Shown: positions 1-6,686, counted from the first letter of the stretch. The stretch is 11,590 nt of DNA from Candidatus Stahliibacteriota bacterium (GCA_030627085.1 DAOUSS010000030.1:1-11590), one strand, 5' to 3'. Notes: generated by a model not told the origin, from the letters alone. Numbers and translations are program-made.

Positions 1-2
1 AC

Positions 3-305
3 TTTGACTTATGGGTTCCAGGGCTTAACTTCGTATTTGGCGAGGCAGAAGGGATAGGAGGTGGAGCTTGTATTATCTCACTCACCCGGTTAAGACAGGA
101 ATTTTACGGTCTTCCACCGGATACCAGTCTTTTCTATGAGAGGGCTTTAAAGGAAGCAGTACATGAACTCGGTCATCTTTATGGGCTTTTGCATTGTGAG
201 AATTGCAAGTGCGTTATGCATTTTTCAAATAGCCTCCGGGATACAGATTATAAGGGCTCCAATTTTTGTAGAAAGTGCATGCACAAATTGCACCCTCAAG
301 AATGA
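3..305 (+). CDS. amzA: Archaemetzincin-type zinc metalloprotease (5' end outside window)
   Basis: Only the last 100 codons are visible; the gene enters from the left edge in the frame starting at base 3 and stops at TGA 303-305. The visible protein carries the archaemetzincin (peptidase M54) signature: HELGH at visible residues 54-58, G61, then C65-x4-C70-x-M72, then C89-x2-C92 after 16 residues. In this family the HExxH histidines plus a third ligand bind the catalytic zinc, and the four cysteines bind a second, structural zinc. The segment before it (LNFVFGEAEG at 8-17, then RLRQEFYG) also fits the family, whose members are usually about 180 residues, so roughly the first 80 are missing. 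The physiological substrate of bacterial and archaeal members is not established. The stop overlaps the next start (ATGA at 302-305), suggesting translational coupling. No signal sequence can be judged because the N-terminus is absent. Confidence 0.93.
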   Translation, partial: FDLWVPGLNFVFGEAEGIGGGACIISLTRLRQEFYGLPPDTSLFYERALKEAVHELGHLYGLLHCENCKCVMHFSNSLRDTDYKGSNFCRKCMHKLHPQE

Positions 306-1045
306 GATCAAAGAAGATGCGAATAAGTTTTTTTGAGGAATTTACTACTCCTGAAAATCTTGAAAAACTTGAACTTGTTAAGTTCAAGACGAAAGTCTAC
401 ATTGCTGCATATGAGCTTAGTGAGTTTAAAAGGCTCAAAGAACTATTATATGAATATGAATTAGTCTACTGGCCAGTTCTCAAGAAAAGGGAGGGTTACT
501 GGATTTCACCATTTTCAAAAAGGTCTGCCCTATGTAGGATCCTTGAGGAGGTAAGGCATGAACCTGTTCATCTGATGCTTGATTTAGAACATCCAATATT
601 TGCTCCCTGGCTTTATATAACACAAATATCAAATTTCTTGAGGAACAAGTCATATATCTCCAATTTCATAGCCGAAAGAAAAGGAGAAACTACACTCGTT
701 GAGCTAACAGGAAATAGACATAAGCTTGAGTTTTTGGGTTTATCCTACGAAAGTAAGAAAGCAAACATGGCGAAGATGTTTTACACAAGTCTCATTAAAG
801 GGACAAGAAAAAGAAAAGAAAAATACCTTCGCAAAATCTGTGTGGATGGGGTTAAAGAGTATGGGTCAAGGTTTAGAATAGGCCTTGGATGTATAACAAA
901 GGGGATATCTAGGCTTGAGCCAATCTTACCACCTGAAGAACTTGCAATAGATCTGGAAATAGCAGAGGAAAGTGGTGTGCAAGAAGCTATCATATATAGA
1001 TTAGGTGGTTTAAACGAGGAATATATAAAAGTTATTTACAAATGA
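302..1045 (+). CDS. Conserved-looking protein of unrecognised family, possibly (beta/alpha)-barrel
   Basis: This 247-residue protein is predicted to be soluble; I see no signal peptide or membrane segment. I do not recognise the family. Visible blocks are YWPVLKKREGYWISPFS at 56-72, DLEHP at 94-98 and a C-terminal stretch with EELAIDLEIAEESGVQEA followed by RLGGLNEEY. The alternation of short hydrophobic strands and charged helices, and a final strand-loop-helix typical of TIM barrels, suggest a barrel fold with possible acidic catalytic residues; this is inference only. I chose ATG 302 because it forms an ATGA overlap with the archaemetzincin stop; ATG 275 lies inside the upstream gene, and ATG 317 is a possible alternative preceded by AAAGAAG. 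The stop overlaps the radical SAM start in another ATGA, so the three genes are very probably one operon and may share a pathway. Confidence 0.8.
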   Translation: MRSKKMRISFFEEFTTPENLEKLELVKFKTKVYIAAYELSEFKRLKELLYEYELVYWPVLKKREGYWISPFSKRSALCRILEEVRHEPVHLMLDLEHPIFAPWLYITQISNFLRNKSYISNFIAERKGETTLVELTGNRHKLEFLGLSYESKKANMAKMFYTSLIKGTRKRKEKYLRKICVDGVKEYGSRFRIGLGCITKGISRLEPILPPEELAIDLEIAEESGVQEAIIYRLGGLNEEYIKVIYK

Positions 1046-1905
1046 GGGATTATCAACGATTCTTGATTCCTAACTTTACTCCATTTGATCCTTTAGAACT
1101 TGCAAAAGAGACAGAGAAAATAGTCACTCGAGAAGGACCGGAGGGGATAGAAAGAAAATATGTAGGCATTTATTCTGCTCCTGTCTATAGAGGAATCGCT
1201 ACAGGCTATGCTGCAGGTTGTTGCCTCAGGTGCATGTATTGTTGGAGTAATTGGTCAAGGGACTTCCCTGAAAAATTTGGTAAATTTTATTCTCCTAAGG
1301 AAGTTGCTCAGGGACTGTTTAAAGCAGCACGTGAAGGAATAAGGGCACCCGGCTGGGAGAGGTATAGAGGAACTAAGATTGAAAAACTCCGTCTATCTGG
1401 ATGCGAACCCACTCTTGGAAAGGATCATCTGTTGAAGGTCCTTAAATTTGCGAAGGATTCAGAGTATCCGCTCTTCATTTTAGAAACAAATGGTATATTG
1501 CTTGGAGCTGATAGGGATTACGTGAGAAGTCTAACGGAGTTTAAAGAGAAACTCTATGTTCGCGTTTCATTTAAGGCAGCAATGCCTGAAGGTTTTGCCA
1601 AGCGAACAGGAGCCATTGGAAATTACTATGAACTTCCATTTAAGGCACTCCAGTGGCTTTTAGACGAGGGTATTTATGCTCGCGCAGCCGCAATGACAGA
1701 TCCAGGAGTTATGCCCAAAGAAGAGAGACAAACTCTTATAAAGAGGCTCAACCAAATCTATCCGAGGCTTGGCAGGGAGCTTGAAGAAGAACAAATCGAT
1801 AGATACGATACCACAGTTAACCGTCTAAAAGCATCTATTGACCCAGAATTTGCAAAAAGACTTGAAAAGAGAATTATGAACAGATATCAAGAGTATGAAA
1901 ATTAG
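1042..1905 (+). CDS. Radical SAM protein of unknown substrate
   Basis: The 287-residue protein has the radical SAM cluster motif C60-x3-C64-x2-C67 (sequence CCLRCMYCW), which binds a [4Fe-4S] cluster that reductively cleaves S-adenosylmethionine. Following elements fit the partial TIM barrel of the superfamily: SGCEPTLG at 119-126 in the position of the GGEP SAM-binding loop (with GC in place of GG), LETNGIL at 148-154, and RVSFK at 174-178. An extra cysteine (C61) sits inside the cluster motif. No C-terminal cysteine group of the SPASM or twitch type is present, so there is probably one cluster. The closest general resemblance is to the activating-enzyme/MoaA-like radical SAM proteins common in archaea; the reaction cannot be named. 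It starts at ATG 1042, overlapping the previous stop by ATGA, and no independent ribosome site is evident, consistent with coupled translation. Confidence 0.85.
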   Translation: MRDYQRFLIPNFTPFDPLELAKETEKIVTREGPEGIERKYVGIYSAPVYRGIATGYAAGCCLRCMYCWSNWSRDFPEKFGKFYSPKEVAQGLFKAAREGIRAPGWERYRGTKIEKLRLSGCEPTLGKDHLLKVLKFAKDSEYPLFILETNGILLGADRDYVRSLTEFKEKLYVRVSFKAAMPEGFAKRTGAIGNYYELPFKALQWLLDEGIYARAAAMTDPGVMPKEERQTLIKRLNQIYPRLGRELEEEQIDRYDTTVNRLKASIDPEFAKRLEKRIMNRYQEYEN

Positions 1906-1985
1906 AGACCTGAAAGACACGGATTTGAAGAATGTAGTGGAGCCTTGCATCTGCGAGGAATCAACCAGAATCATAACCCTTTGTC

Positions 1986-1995
1986 GGAGAGGTGG
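1986..1995 (+). promoter_or_regulatory. Shine-Dalgarno site for the methyltransferase
   Basis: GGAGAGGTGG ends five bases before ATG 2001. It decides the start: the in-frame GTG at 1992 lies within this purine-rich site and would have it too close, so ATG 2001 is preferred. The spacer before it (1906-1985) shows no promoter or terminator that I can support. Confidence 0.7.
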
Positions 1996-2000
1996 ATAAT

Positions 2001-2735
2001 ATGGAATGGTGGGAAGAATTATATGATGATATGAGGATGAGGGAGATGTTTGAGAAAATCCCAAAGGGTAGAACCGAGGCTCAGGTGGATTTTGTTGAAA
2101 AAGTTTGTAATCTCGAGAAAGGAGCAAAAATTCTTGACCTCGGCTGCGGATGGGGTAGACACTCAATAGAACTCGCTAAAAGGGGTTATGAAGTAACGGG
2201 ATTGGAGATAAATCCTTCATATATTAAGGAAGCAAAGAAAAGGGCAAGTTCTGCAGGAGTGAAAATAGATTTCGTAGAGAAAGATATGCGAAAAATAACC
2301 TTTTCCGAAGAGTTTGATGCAATAATCCTGCTCTGGAACAGTTTTGGCTATTTCTCGGATAAGGAGAACGAAAAACTGATAAAGAGTATATACAAGGCAC
2401 TAAAGGAGGAAGGGCATTTTGTGCTTGAGATAATAAATCGAGATTGGATTGTGAGACATTTTACTCCAAAGAACTGGCAAAAATTAAACGACATTTATAT
2501 TCTTGAGGATAGAAAATTTGTTCTCGATGAAAGCAGAGTAAAGGGGAAAATCACCTATATCCAGGAAAATAAAAAAATGGAAAGAATCACCAATTTTCGT
2601 TTTTATTCCTATCACGAAATACGAGCAATTCTTAAATCCACCGGTTTTAGAAAAACACAAGGCTATGGCTCATTAGAAGAAACACCTATTGAACTTGACA
2701 CTCATTTGATGGAGATAATCGGAAGAAAGTTGTAG
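2001..2735 (+). CDS. Class I SAM-dependent methyltransferase
   Basis: This 244-residue protein has a Rossmann-like methyltransferase core. Motif I is ILDLGCGWGRHS at 44-55, the glycine-rich loop that binds S-adenosylmethionine. E69 in GLEIN ends strand 2 and would bind the ribose. Motif II/III region is EKDMRKI at 94-100, and DAIILLWNSFGYFSD at 106-120 matches motif IV of methyltransferase domain 25/11-type proteins. The C-terminal half (from about 145) forms a variable substrate-facing region rich in aromatic and charged residues, which prevents assigning the acceptor molecule. It is preceded by a 95-base gap after the radical SAM gene and followed directly by a short palindrome and the phosphoribosyltransferase, so it probably belongs to the same transcript as its downstream neighbours. 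No frameshift or unusual residues seen. Confidence 0.9.
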   Translation: MEWWEELYDDMRMREMFEKIPKGRTEAQVDFVEKVCNLEKGAKILDLGCGWGRHSIELAKRGYEVTGLEINPSYIKEAKKRASSAGVKIDFVEKDMRKITFSEEFDAIILLWNSFGYFSDKENEKLIKSIYKALKEEGHFVLEIINRDWIVRHFTPKNWQKLNDIYILEDRKFVLDESRVKGKITYIQENKKMERITNFRFYSYHEIRAILKSTGFRKTQGYGSLEETPIELDTHLMEIIGRKL

Positions 2736-2754
2736 GCACGATTTCAAATCGTGC
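2736..2754. repeat. Short perfect palindrome in the methyltransferase/PRT gap
   Basis: GCACGATTT and AAATCGTGC form a perfect 9-bp inverted repeat with a single central C, beginning on the base after the methyltransferase stop. There is no T-tract behind it, so it does not look like an intrinsic terminator. The arm tips (GGCAC-type ends) resemble the palindrome at 11153-11170, suggesting a dispersed short palindromic repeat. A GTG in the right arm (2751) is in frame with the next gene but is an unlikely start because it would be buried in the hairpin. Confidence 0.75.
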
Positions 2755-2762
2755 GAATTCAA

Positions 2763-3272
2763 ATGCCAATTAAGCACCAACATAAAGGAAGATATGAAAT
2801 CTCCTGGGAGAAATTCGGGTCTCTATATAAAGAGCTGGCATTGAAGATAGCCGAAGAGTTTACACCCGAGTGTGTCGTTGGTATTTCTAAGGGTGGGCTT
2901 CCTCTCGCAACAGTTCTTGCCTCAATTTTCAGGGTAGACCTCTACCCCGTGAGACTTTCTTATCGAGAGATGGACAGAGAAATTCATTCATCCCCCAGAT
3001 GGTCTGTGCCCGTCACTGATAAGGTCAAGGGAAAGAAGGTGCTTCTTGTAGATGACATAAGTGTCTCCGGAGAAAGCCTTAAAATTGCCAAGGAAGAGAT
3101 TCTAAAAATGGGTGCAAAAGAGGTTAAAAGCGTAACTTTAAGTGTTCATACACACAGCGTGAAACCTGACTTTTTTATATTGGAAACAGACGCTCTCGTC
3201 ATTCATCCATGGGATAAATGGGTGATGATAGATAGAGGATTCGAACTTCATCCAGAATACAGGGAGGAATAA
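2763..3272 (+). CDS. Phosphoribosyltransferase (xanthine/hypoxanthine-type, COG2236-like)
   Basis: A 169-residue type I phosphoribosyltransferase. The PRPP-binding signature is VLLVDDISVSGESL at 93-106 with the paired aspartates D97-D98; the substrate/pyrophosphate loop GISKGG is at 40-45. The late IHPWDKW at 148-153 (base-stacking region) resembles archaeal xanthine/hypoxanthine/guanine phosphoribosyltransferases, which make purine nucleotides from free bases and PRPP in the cytoplasm. Base specificity cannot be settled from sequence. I selected ATG 2763, twelve bases after an in-frame GTG that lies inside a hairpin arm; no clear Shine-Dalgarno site precedes either, so the start is uncertain and translation may be coupled to the upstream gene. 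The last codons carry the ribosome site of the transporter gene two bases downstream. Confidence 0.87.
   Translation: MPIKHQHKGRYEISWEKFGSLYKELALKIAEEFTPECVVGISKGGLPLATVLASIFRVDLYPVRLSYREMDREIHSSPRWSVPVTDKVKGKKVLLVDDISVSGESLKIAKEEILKMGAKEVKSVTLSVHTHSVKPDFFILETDALVIHPWDKWVMIDRGFELHPEYREE
3261..3267 (+). promoter_or_regulatory. Shine-Dalgarno site supporting a TTG start
   Basis: AGGGAGG lies within the final codons of the phosphoribosyltransferase and ends seven bases before TTG 3275. This strong match at good spacing justifies the non-ATG start of the MFS gene and links the two genes in one operon. Confidence 0.75.
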
Positions 3273-3274
3273 AG

Positions 3275-4447
3275 TTGCGTTCTAAAAAGACTATATTCTT
3301 CATACTTTCTCTCTCAATATTTTCCTCAATGTTAGGAGTTGGTATTATATCTCCTCTTCTTCCAATATATACAAAAACCCTTGGCGCCACAGGAATCCAA
3401 TTGGGTATCATCTTTGCCGGTTTTTCTATTGCCCGTGCCATATCTATGCCCGTAATTGGGAAGACCTCTGATAAGTATGGGAGAAAGATATTTATATGTA
3501 TAGGGCTCTTCATTTACGCTATTATGTCTATAGGTTATGCGTTATCAAAGACAGCTTTTCATCTTGGCACAGTCAGATTCCTGCAGGGGTTCGCTGCTGG
3601 TATGATTATGCCTATAGCTACCGCTTATATAGGAGACATTGCACCAAAAGGTAGAGAGGGAACTTATATGGGATACTTTTATGTCGCCTTTTTTCTCGGT
3701 TTTGGAAGTGGTCCCCTTATAGGAGGATTCTTAAGCGATTATTTTGGGATGAGAACCGCCTTCTATACAATGGGGGGATTCAATTTCCTCGCCTTCGTTT
3801 TTGCCTTCTCCTTCCTTCCGGGAATAGAAGTCCATCGACAAAGAAATAATATCTCTATCTCGTATACCACAATGATAAGGGAGAGTAAAGTTATAAAGGG
3901 ATTATTTACCTTCAGATTCACAAATGCACTTGCAAGAGGCATATTTGCCTGTTTTTTACCCATTTTCGCCGGTATTAAACTGGGTTTATCAGGTTCAGAA
4001 ATAGGAATACTAATCTCAACAAGTTTTCTTCTAAATGGAATTTTCCAGGCACCAGGCGGAAGACTTGCAGATAGGTTTTCAAGAAGACGACTGGTTATGC
4101 TTGGGATTATTGTAGATATTGTCTGCCTTTCACTTATTCCGCTCACGAATAGTTTTGGTCAATTGCTTACTATATGCATTGTCTCAAGCGCCACCCGTGC
4201 CCTCTCTCTCCCATCTGCAACAGCTATGATAGCTGGCGAGGGAAAGAAATATGGTATGGGTTCTTCTATGGGAATATTCAATATGGCGCTGAGCCTCGGT
4301 ATGGCGAGTGGGCCACTTATAGGCGGACTGGTCTCTGATTCTATTGGAGTCAAATTCAGCTTCTACTTCGCTGCTGGGGCTGAACTCGTTGGAATTTTAC
4401 TTTTTGCTGTCTTTACAACTCAACGGGCGCTTGGCGTAAAAAAATAA
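3275..4447 (+). CDS. MFS efflux transporter, DHA1-like (12 membrane segments)
   Basis: This 390-residue inner-membrane protein has the length and hydrophobic pattern of a 12-helix major facilitator. Both halves carry the loop 2-3 motif A: GKTSDKYGRK at 62-71 and GGRLADRFSRRR at 261-272. Both halves also carry the antiporter motif C: GFGSGPLIGG at 142-151 and GMASGPLIGG at 342-351. Motif C is characteristic of proton-coupled drug exporters (DHA1 family), so export of a small molecule is more likely than uptake; the substrate is unknown. The central loop around 184-205 is short and basic, as usual. TTG 3275 is chosen because of the strong ribosome site at 3261-3267. The gene follows the phosphoribosyltransferase by two bases and ends the run; no T-rich terminator hairpin follows it. 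Confidence 0.92.
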   Translation: MRSKKTIFFILSLSIFSSMLGVGIISPLLPIYTKTLGATGIQLGIIFAGFSIARAISMPVIGKTSDKYGRKIFICIGLFIYAIMSIGYALSKTAFHLGTVRFLQGFAAGMIMPIATAYIGDIAPKGREGTYMGYFYVAFFLGFGSGPLIGGFLSDYFGMRTAFYTMGGFNFLAFVFAFSFLPGIEVHRQRNNISISYTTMIRESKVIKGLFTFRFTNALARGIFACFLPIFAGIKLGLSGSEIGILISTSFLLNGIFQAPGGRLADRFSRRRLVMLGIIVDIVCLSLIPLTNSFGQLLTICIVSSATRALSLPSATAMIAGEGKKYGMGSSMGIFNMALSLGMASGPLIGGLVSDSIGVKFSFYFAAGAELVGILLFAVFTTQRALGVKK

Positions 4448-4465
4448 ATAAAGTAACATTTCTAT

Positions 4466-4488
4466 CCGTATTACGGTAATTACCGTAA
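4466..4488. promoter_or_regulatory. Palindromic operator-like cluster upstream of the ABC promoter
   Basis: TTACGGTAATTACCGTAA at 4471-4488 is a perfect 18-bp palindrome. It overlaps a second small palindrome, CCGTA-T-TACGG at 4466-4476, giving three TACGG half-sites in alternating orientation. It lies 45 bases upstream of the -35 box at 4534 and just after the MFS stop. No T-tract follows, so a terminator is unlikely. A binding site for a dimeric transcription factor controlling the ABC pump is the natural reading; a REP-like repeat is the alternative. Confidence 0.5.
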
Positions 4489-4533
4489 CCAGGACAAAAA
4501 ACTAAAAAGGTTCTGGGGGTACTTGAAATTGTC

Positions 4534-4562
4534 TTGACTTTTTTGTTAAATTGTGTTATAAT
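4534..4562 (+). promoter_or_regulatory. Sigma70-type promoter for the ABC exporter operon
   Basis: TTGACT (4534-4539) and TATAAT (4557-4562) are separated by exactly 17 bases, near-perfect consensus for the housekeeping sigma factor. Transcription would begin near 4569, leaving a leader of about 143 bases before the first ABC gene. Confidence 0.85.
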
Positions 4563-4587
4563 CACTCCAAATCACACATTAAACACC

Positions 4588-4620
4588 GAAAACAGGCTTG
4601 TTTCACCCTTTCCTGTTTTC
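4588..4620 (+). promoter_or_regulatory. Leader hairpin of the ABC operon (possible attenuator)
   Basis: GAAAACAGG (4588-4596) and CCTGTTTTC (4612-4620) form a perfect 9-bp stem with a 15-base loop about 20 bases into the predicted transcript, followed by a pyrimidine-rich stretch rather than a clean U-run. It could act as an attenuator or as a binding site; as a plain terminator it is weak. A second pairing possibility, CTTGCT (4632-4637) with AGCAAG (4651-4656), lies just downstream. Confidence 0.45.
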
Positions 4621-4659
4621 TCTATTTCTCCTTGCTTTCTATAAATTACCAGCAAGTAA

Positions 4660-4734
4660 ATGTGTTCTCTAGTATTGTTAATACATAGCTTGCAGTCACT
4701 TCTTGAGAGATTATGCGAAATTTTCTTACCATAA
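4660..4734 (+). other. Possible 24-codon leader ORF overlapping the first ABC gene
   Basis: ATG 4660 opens a 24-codon frame ending at TAA 4732-4734, after the start of the first ABC gene (4713) in a different frame. The peptide is leucine-rich (8 of 24). It lacks a convincing ribosome site, so it may be chance. It is noted because the ABC gene itself has only a weak purine stretch (GAGAGA) before its ATG, and because Bacillus subtilis bmrCD, the closest functional analogue, is controlled through a translated leader ORF (bmrB). Confidence 0.2.
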
Positions 4735-6440
4735 AAGAAGACTTTATTAAGTACAAGTGGTATCTCATCACCGGATTTGCGGTACTTGTTCTGGTTGATG
4801 TACTACAGTTAATTATACCAAGAATACTTAAGTATGCAATAGATAGCCTTGTTGGCGGAAATGCACAACCCGGTATGCTTCTAAGATATGCACTCTATAT
4901 AGTTTTGATAGCATTAGGGATGGGTATATGCAGGTTTTTCTGGCGGTATTGCATCGGAGGAACGGCAAGGAGGATTGAGAGAAATCTCAGATTGAGGCTG
5001 TTTTCCCATCTTGAAAATCTTGGAATGAAATTTCACTCAAACACACGGGTCGGTGACCTTATGGCACACGCAACCAACGATGTTGATGCTGTGAGAAGGA
5101 CCGTTGGAATGGGCATAATAATAGGTACAGATATTCTTGTGCTTGGCTCTCTCTCAATAGTTTTTATGGTACTTATAAATCTTAAGCTTACATTGATAGC
5201 GCTTATTCCTTTCCCACTTCTTATATTCATAGTTTTAAGGTTCGGTAAATTAATTCATAAAAGATTTGAAGAGGTTCAGGCAGGTTTTTCCAATCTCTCG
5301 TCTTGTGTTGAAGAAAGTGTAAGGGGTATCAGAGTAGTACGAGGATATAACCAGGAACAGGGAGAGATAAAAAAATTTCTTACTATAAGCAGAGATTACA
5401 TAAAAAGAAACATCAATCTGATTAAGGTGTGGGGATTTTTCTTTCCTATAATATTTTTCTTTGCAAATCTATCCATATGGATAATACTGCGTTATGGAGG
5501 AGTGGGCGTAATTACAGCCACAATATCTATGGGTGATTTTGTTGCATTTCAGTCTTACCTTATGATACTCGTATGGCCTATGATTGCTATAGGATGGGTT
5601 GTCAACATAGTACAGAGGGGCTCTGCCTCTATGGGGAGAATAAATAAACTGCTTGAAACCCCTTTAGAAATAAAGGATACCGGTAAGGCAAAAATAAAAA
5701 AGATAAGAGGTGTAGTGGATATAAAGAGTGTGTATTTTTCCTACAACGGAAGACCTATTATAAAAAACATAAGCCTTCATGCAGAACCAGGTAAAAAAAT
5801 TGGCATTGTGGGTGGAATTGGTTCTGGAAAGTCCACACTCGTTACACTCATCGCAAGATTGTATGAGGTTGAACGGGGAGATATAATGCTTGATAGCATG
5901 CCTATAAAGGAAATTCCTCTTGAGACACTGCGAAGATCTATAGGATTTGTCCCACAGGATGTCTTCCTATTTTCTGATACCATAAGGGAAAACATAAGGT
6001 TTGGAAATCCTTATGCTACTGGTGATGAAATAGTGGAGGCGGTAAGATTATGTGGACTATCCGATGAAATTGAGAAGTTTCCCAATGGACTTGATACGGT
6101 TGTAGGTGAAAGGGGAATAGCTCTCTCAGGTGGACAGAGACAAAGGGTAACTCTTACAAGGTCAATAATCAAAAAACCATCCATACTGATACTCGATGAT
6201 GCATTATCATCTGTTGACACGGAAAAAGAGGCAGAAATTATAGACAATCTAAGCGACTTTTTGAAAGAAAGAACAACATTTATAGTCTCGCATAGATTGA
6301 AGAGTTTAATTGATGCTGATGAGATAATCGTTTTACAGGACGGTGAAATAATAGAAAGAGGAATACATCAGGAATTAATAAAAATGAATGGTTTCTATGC
6401 GAACCTGTTCAGGCTTCAGCAACTGGAGGAAGTGTTCTAA
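4713..6440 (+). CDS. ABC half-exporter with degenerate catalytic site (BmrC/TM287-like)
   Basis: A 575-residue type IV ABC exporter: six membrane helices in about residues 15-310, then an ATPase domain from about 335. Walker A is GGIGSGKST at 367-375, the Q-loop is in FVPQDVF, the signature is canonical LSGGQ at 471-475, Walker B ends at D495, and the H-switch is H527. The residue after the Walker B aspartate is D496 rather than the catalytic glutamate, the hallmark of the inactive-site subunit in heterodimeric exporters such as TM287/288, BmrCD and LmrCD. Its canonical signature would complete the active site of the partner encoded downstream. The pump should export lipophilic compounds or drugs across the inner membrane using ATP; the substrate is not known. 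It is first in its operon, behind a strong promoter. Start ATG 4713 has only a weak ribosome site. Confidence 0.92.
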   Translation: MRNFLTIKEDFIKYKWYLITGFAVLVLVDVLQLIIPRILKYAIDSLVGGNAQPGMLLRYALYIVLIALGMGICRFFWRYCIGGTARRIERNLRLRLFSHLENLGMKFHSNTRVGDLMAHATNDVDAVRRTVGMGIIIGTDILVLGSLSIVFMVLINLKLTLIALIPFPLLIFIVLRFGKLIHKRFEEVQAGFSNLSSCVEESVRGIRVVRGYNQEQGEIKKFLTISRDYIKRNINLIKVWGFFFPIIFFFANLSIWIILRYGGVGVITATISMGDFVAFQSYLMILVWPMIAIGWVVNIVQRGSASMGRINKLLETPLEIKDTGKAKIKKIRGVVDIKSVYFSYNGRPIIKNISLHAEPGKKIGIVGGIGSGKSTLVTLIARLYEVERGDIMLDSMPIKEIPLETLRRSIGFVPQDVFLFSDTIRENIRFGNPYATGDEIVEAVRLCGLSDEIEKFPNGLDTVVGERGIALSGGQRQRVTLTRSIIKKPSILILDDALSSVDTEKEAEIIDNLSDFLKERTTFIVSHRLKSLIDADEIIVLQDGEIIERGIHQELIKMNGFYANLFRLQQLEEVF

Positions 6441-6445
6441 ATCAG

Positions 6446-6550
6446 GTGATAGGTGAAATGTGTAATGTGTGATGTGAAATGTTTAATGTGGAAGGCTTTG
6501 GGTGTTAGGTAACAGGTGATAGGTGTTAGGTGATAGGTGATAGGCATCAC
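6446..6550 (+). repeat. Degenerate heptamer array A (GTGNNA[T/G] units)
   Basis: Fifteen successive 7-base units keep an unbroken register from 6446 to 6550. Examples are GTGATAG, GTGAAAT (6453) and GTGTGAT (6467); 13 of the 15 begin GT, the exceptions being the eighth and last, and every unit begins with G. Early units tend to end in T and later ones in G. The array occupies the spacer between the two ABC genes with the G/T-rich strand in the mRNA sense. It contains no fixed spacers, so it is not a CRISPR array. Confidence 0.85.
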
Positions 6551-6634
6551 TTAAAATATTAAAATGCAAAATGCAAAATTAAATTCCAAAATCCAAATAT
6601 CAAACGAAGATAAGCATTGGGCATTAGGTTATTG
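6551..6634 (+). repeat. A-rich heptamers continuing the same 7-base register
   Basis: Directly after array A the composition changes to A-rich, with units such as TGCAAAA (6565 and 6572), CCAAAAT (6586) and CCAAATA (6593). GCATTGG, GCATTAG and GTTATTG then begin at 6614, 6621 and 6628, exactly 24 heptamers after the first unit of array A. The shared register is visible directly; whether the A-rich part belongs to the same element is inference. Confidence 0.55.
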
Positions 6635-6650
6635 GGTTATTAGGCAGTGG

Positions 6651-6686
6651 TTGGTTAGTTGGTTAGTTTGTTGGATAGTTAGTTAG
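6651..6686 (+). repeat. Degenerate tetranucleotide tract (TTGG/TTAG)
   Basis: Nine imperfect 4-base units alternate mainly between TTGG and TTAG, ending about 15 bases before the start codon of the second ABC gene. The tract occupies the place where a ribosome-binding site would be expected and contains no good Shine-Dalgarno match. Confidence 0.7.

Noticed and set aside
275..301. ATG 275 as start of the second gene
   Set aside because: It lies inside the zinc-binding C-terminal part of the archaemetzincin gene, and the ATGA overlap at 302 is the more natural coupled start.
1825..2166. Minus-strand 113-codon ORF over the radical SAM/methyltransferase junction
   Set aside because: It is antisense to two well-supported genes, including the methyltransferase motif I, and shows no recognisable domain.
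2751..2762. GTG 2751 as phosphoribosyltransferase start
   Set aside because: The codon lies in the right arm of a perfect hairpin and has no ribosome site; the added residues do not belong to the family's usual N-terminus. ATG 2763 is preferred.
4471..4488. Intrinsic terminator for the MFS gene
   Set aside because: The palindrome is AT-rich in the centre and has no T-tract after it on either strand, so it does not meet the usual form.
6446..6550. CRISPR array
   Set aside because: Units are 7 bases with no spacers of 25-40 bases and no conserved repeat of CRISPR length; no cas genes are present.
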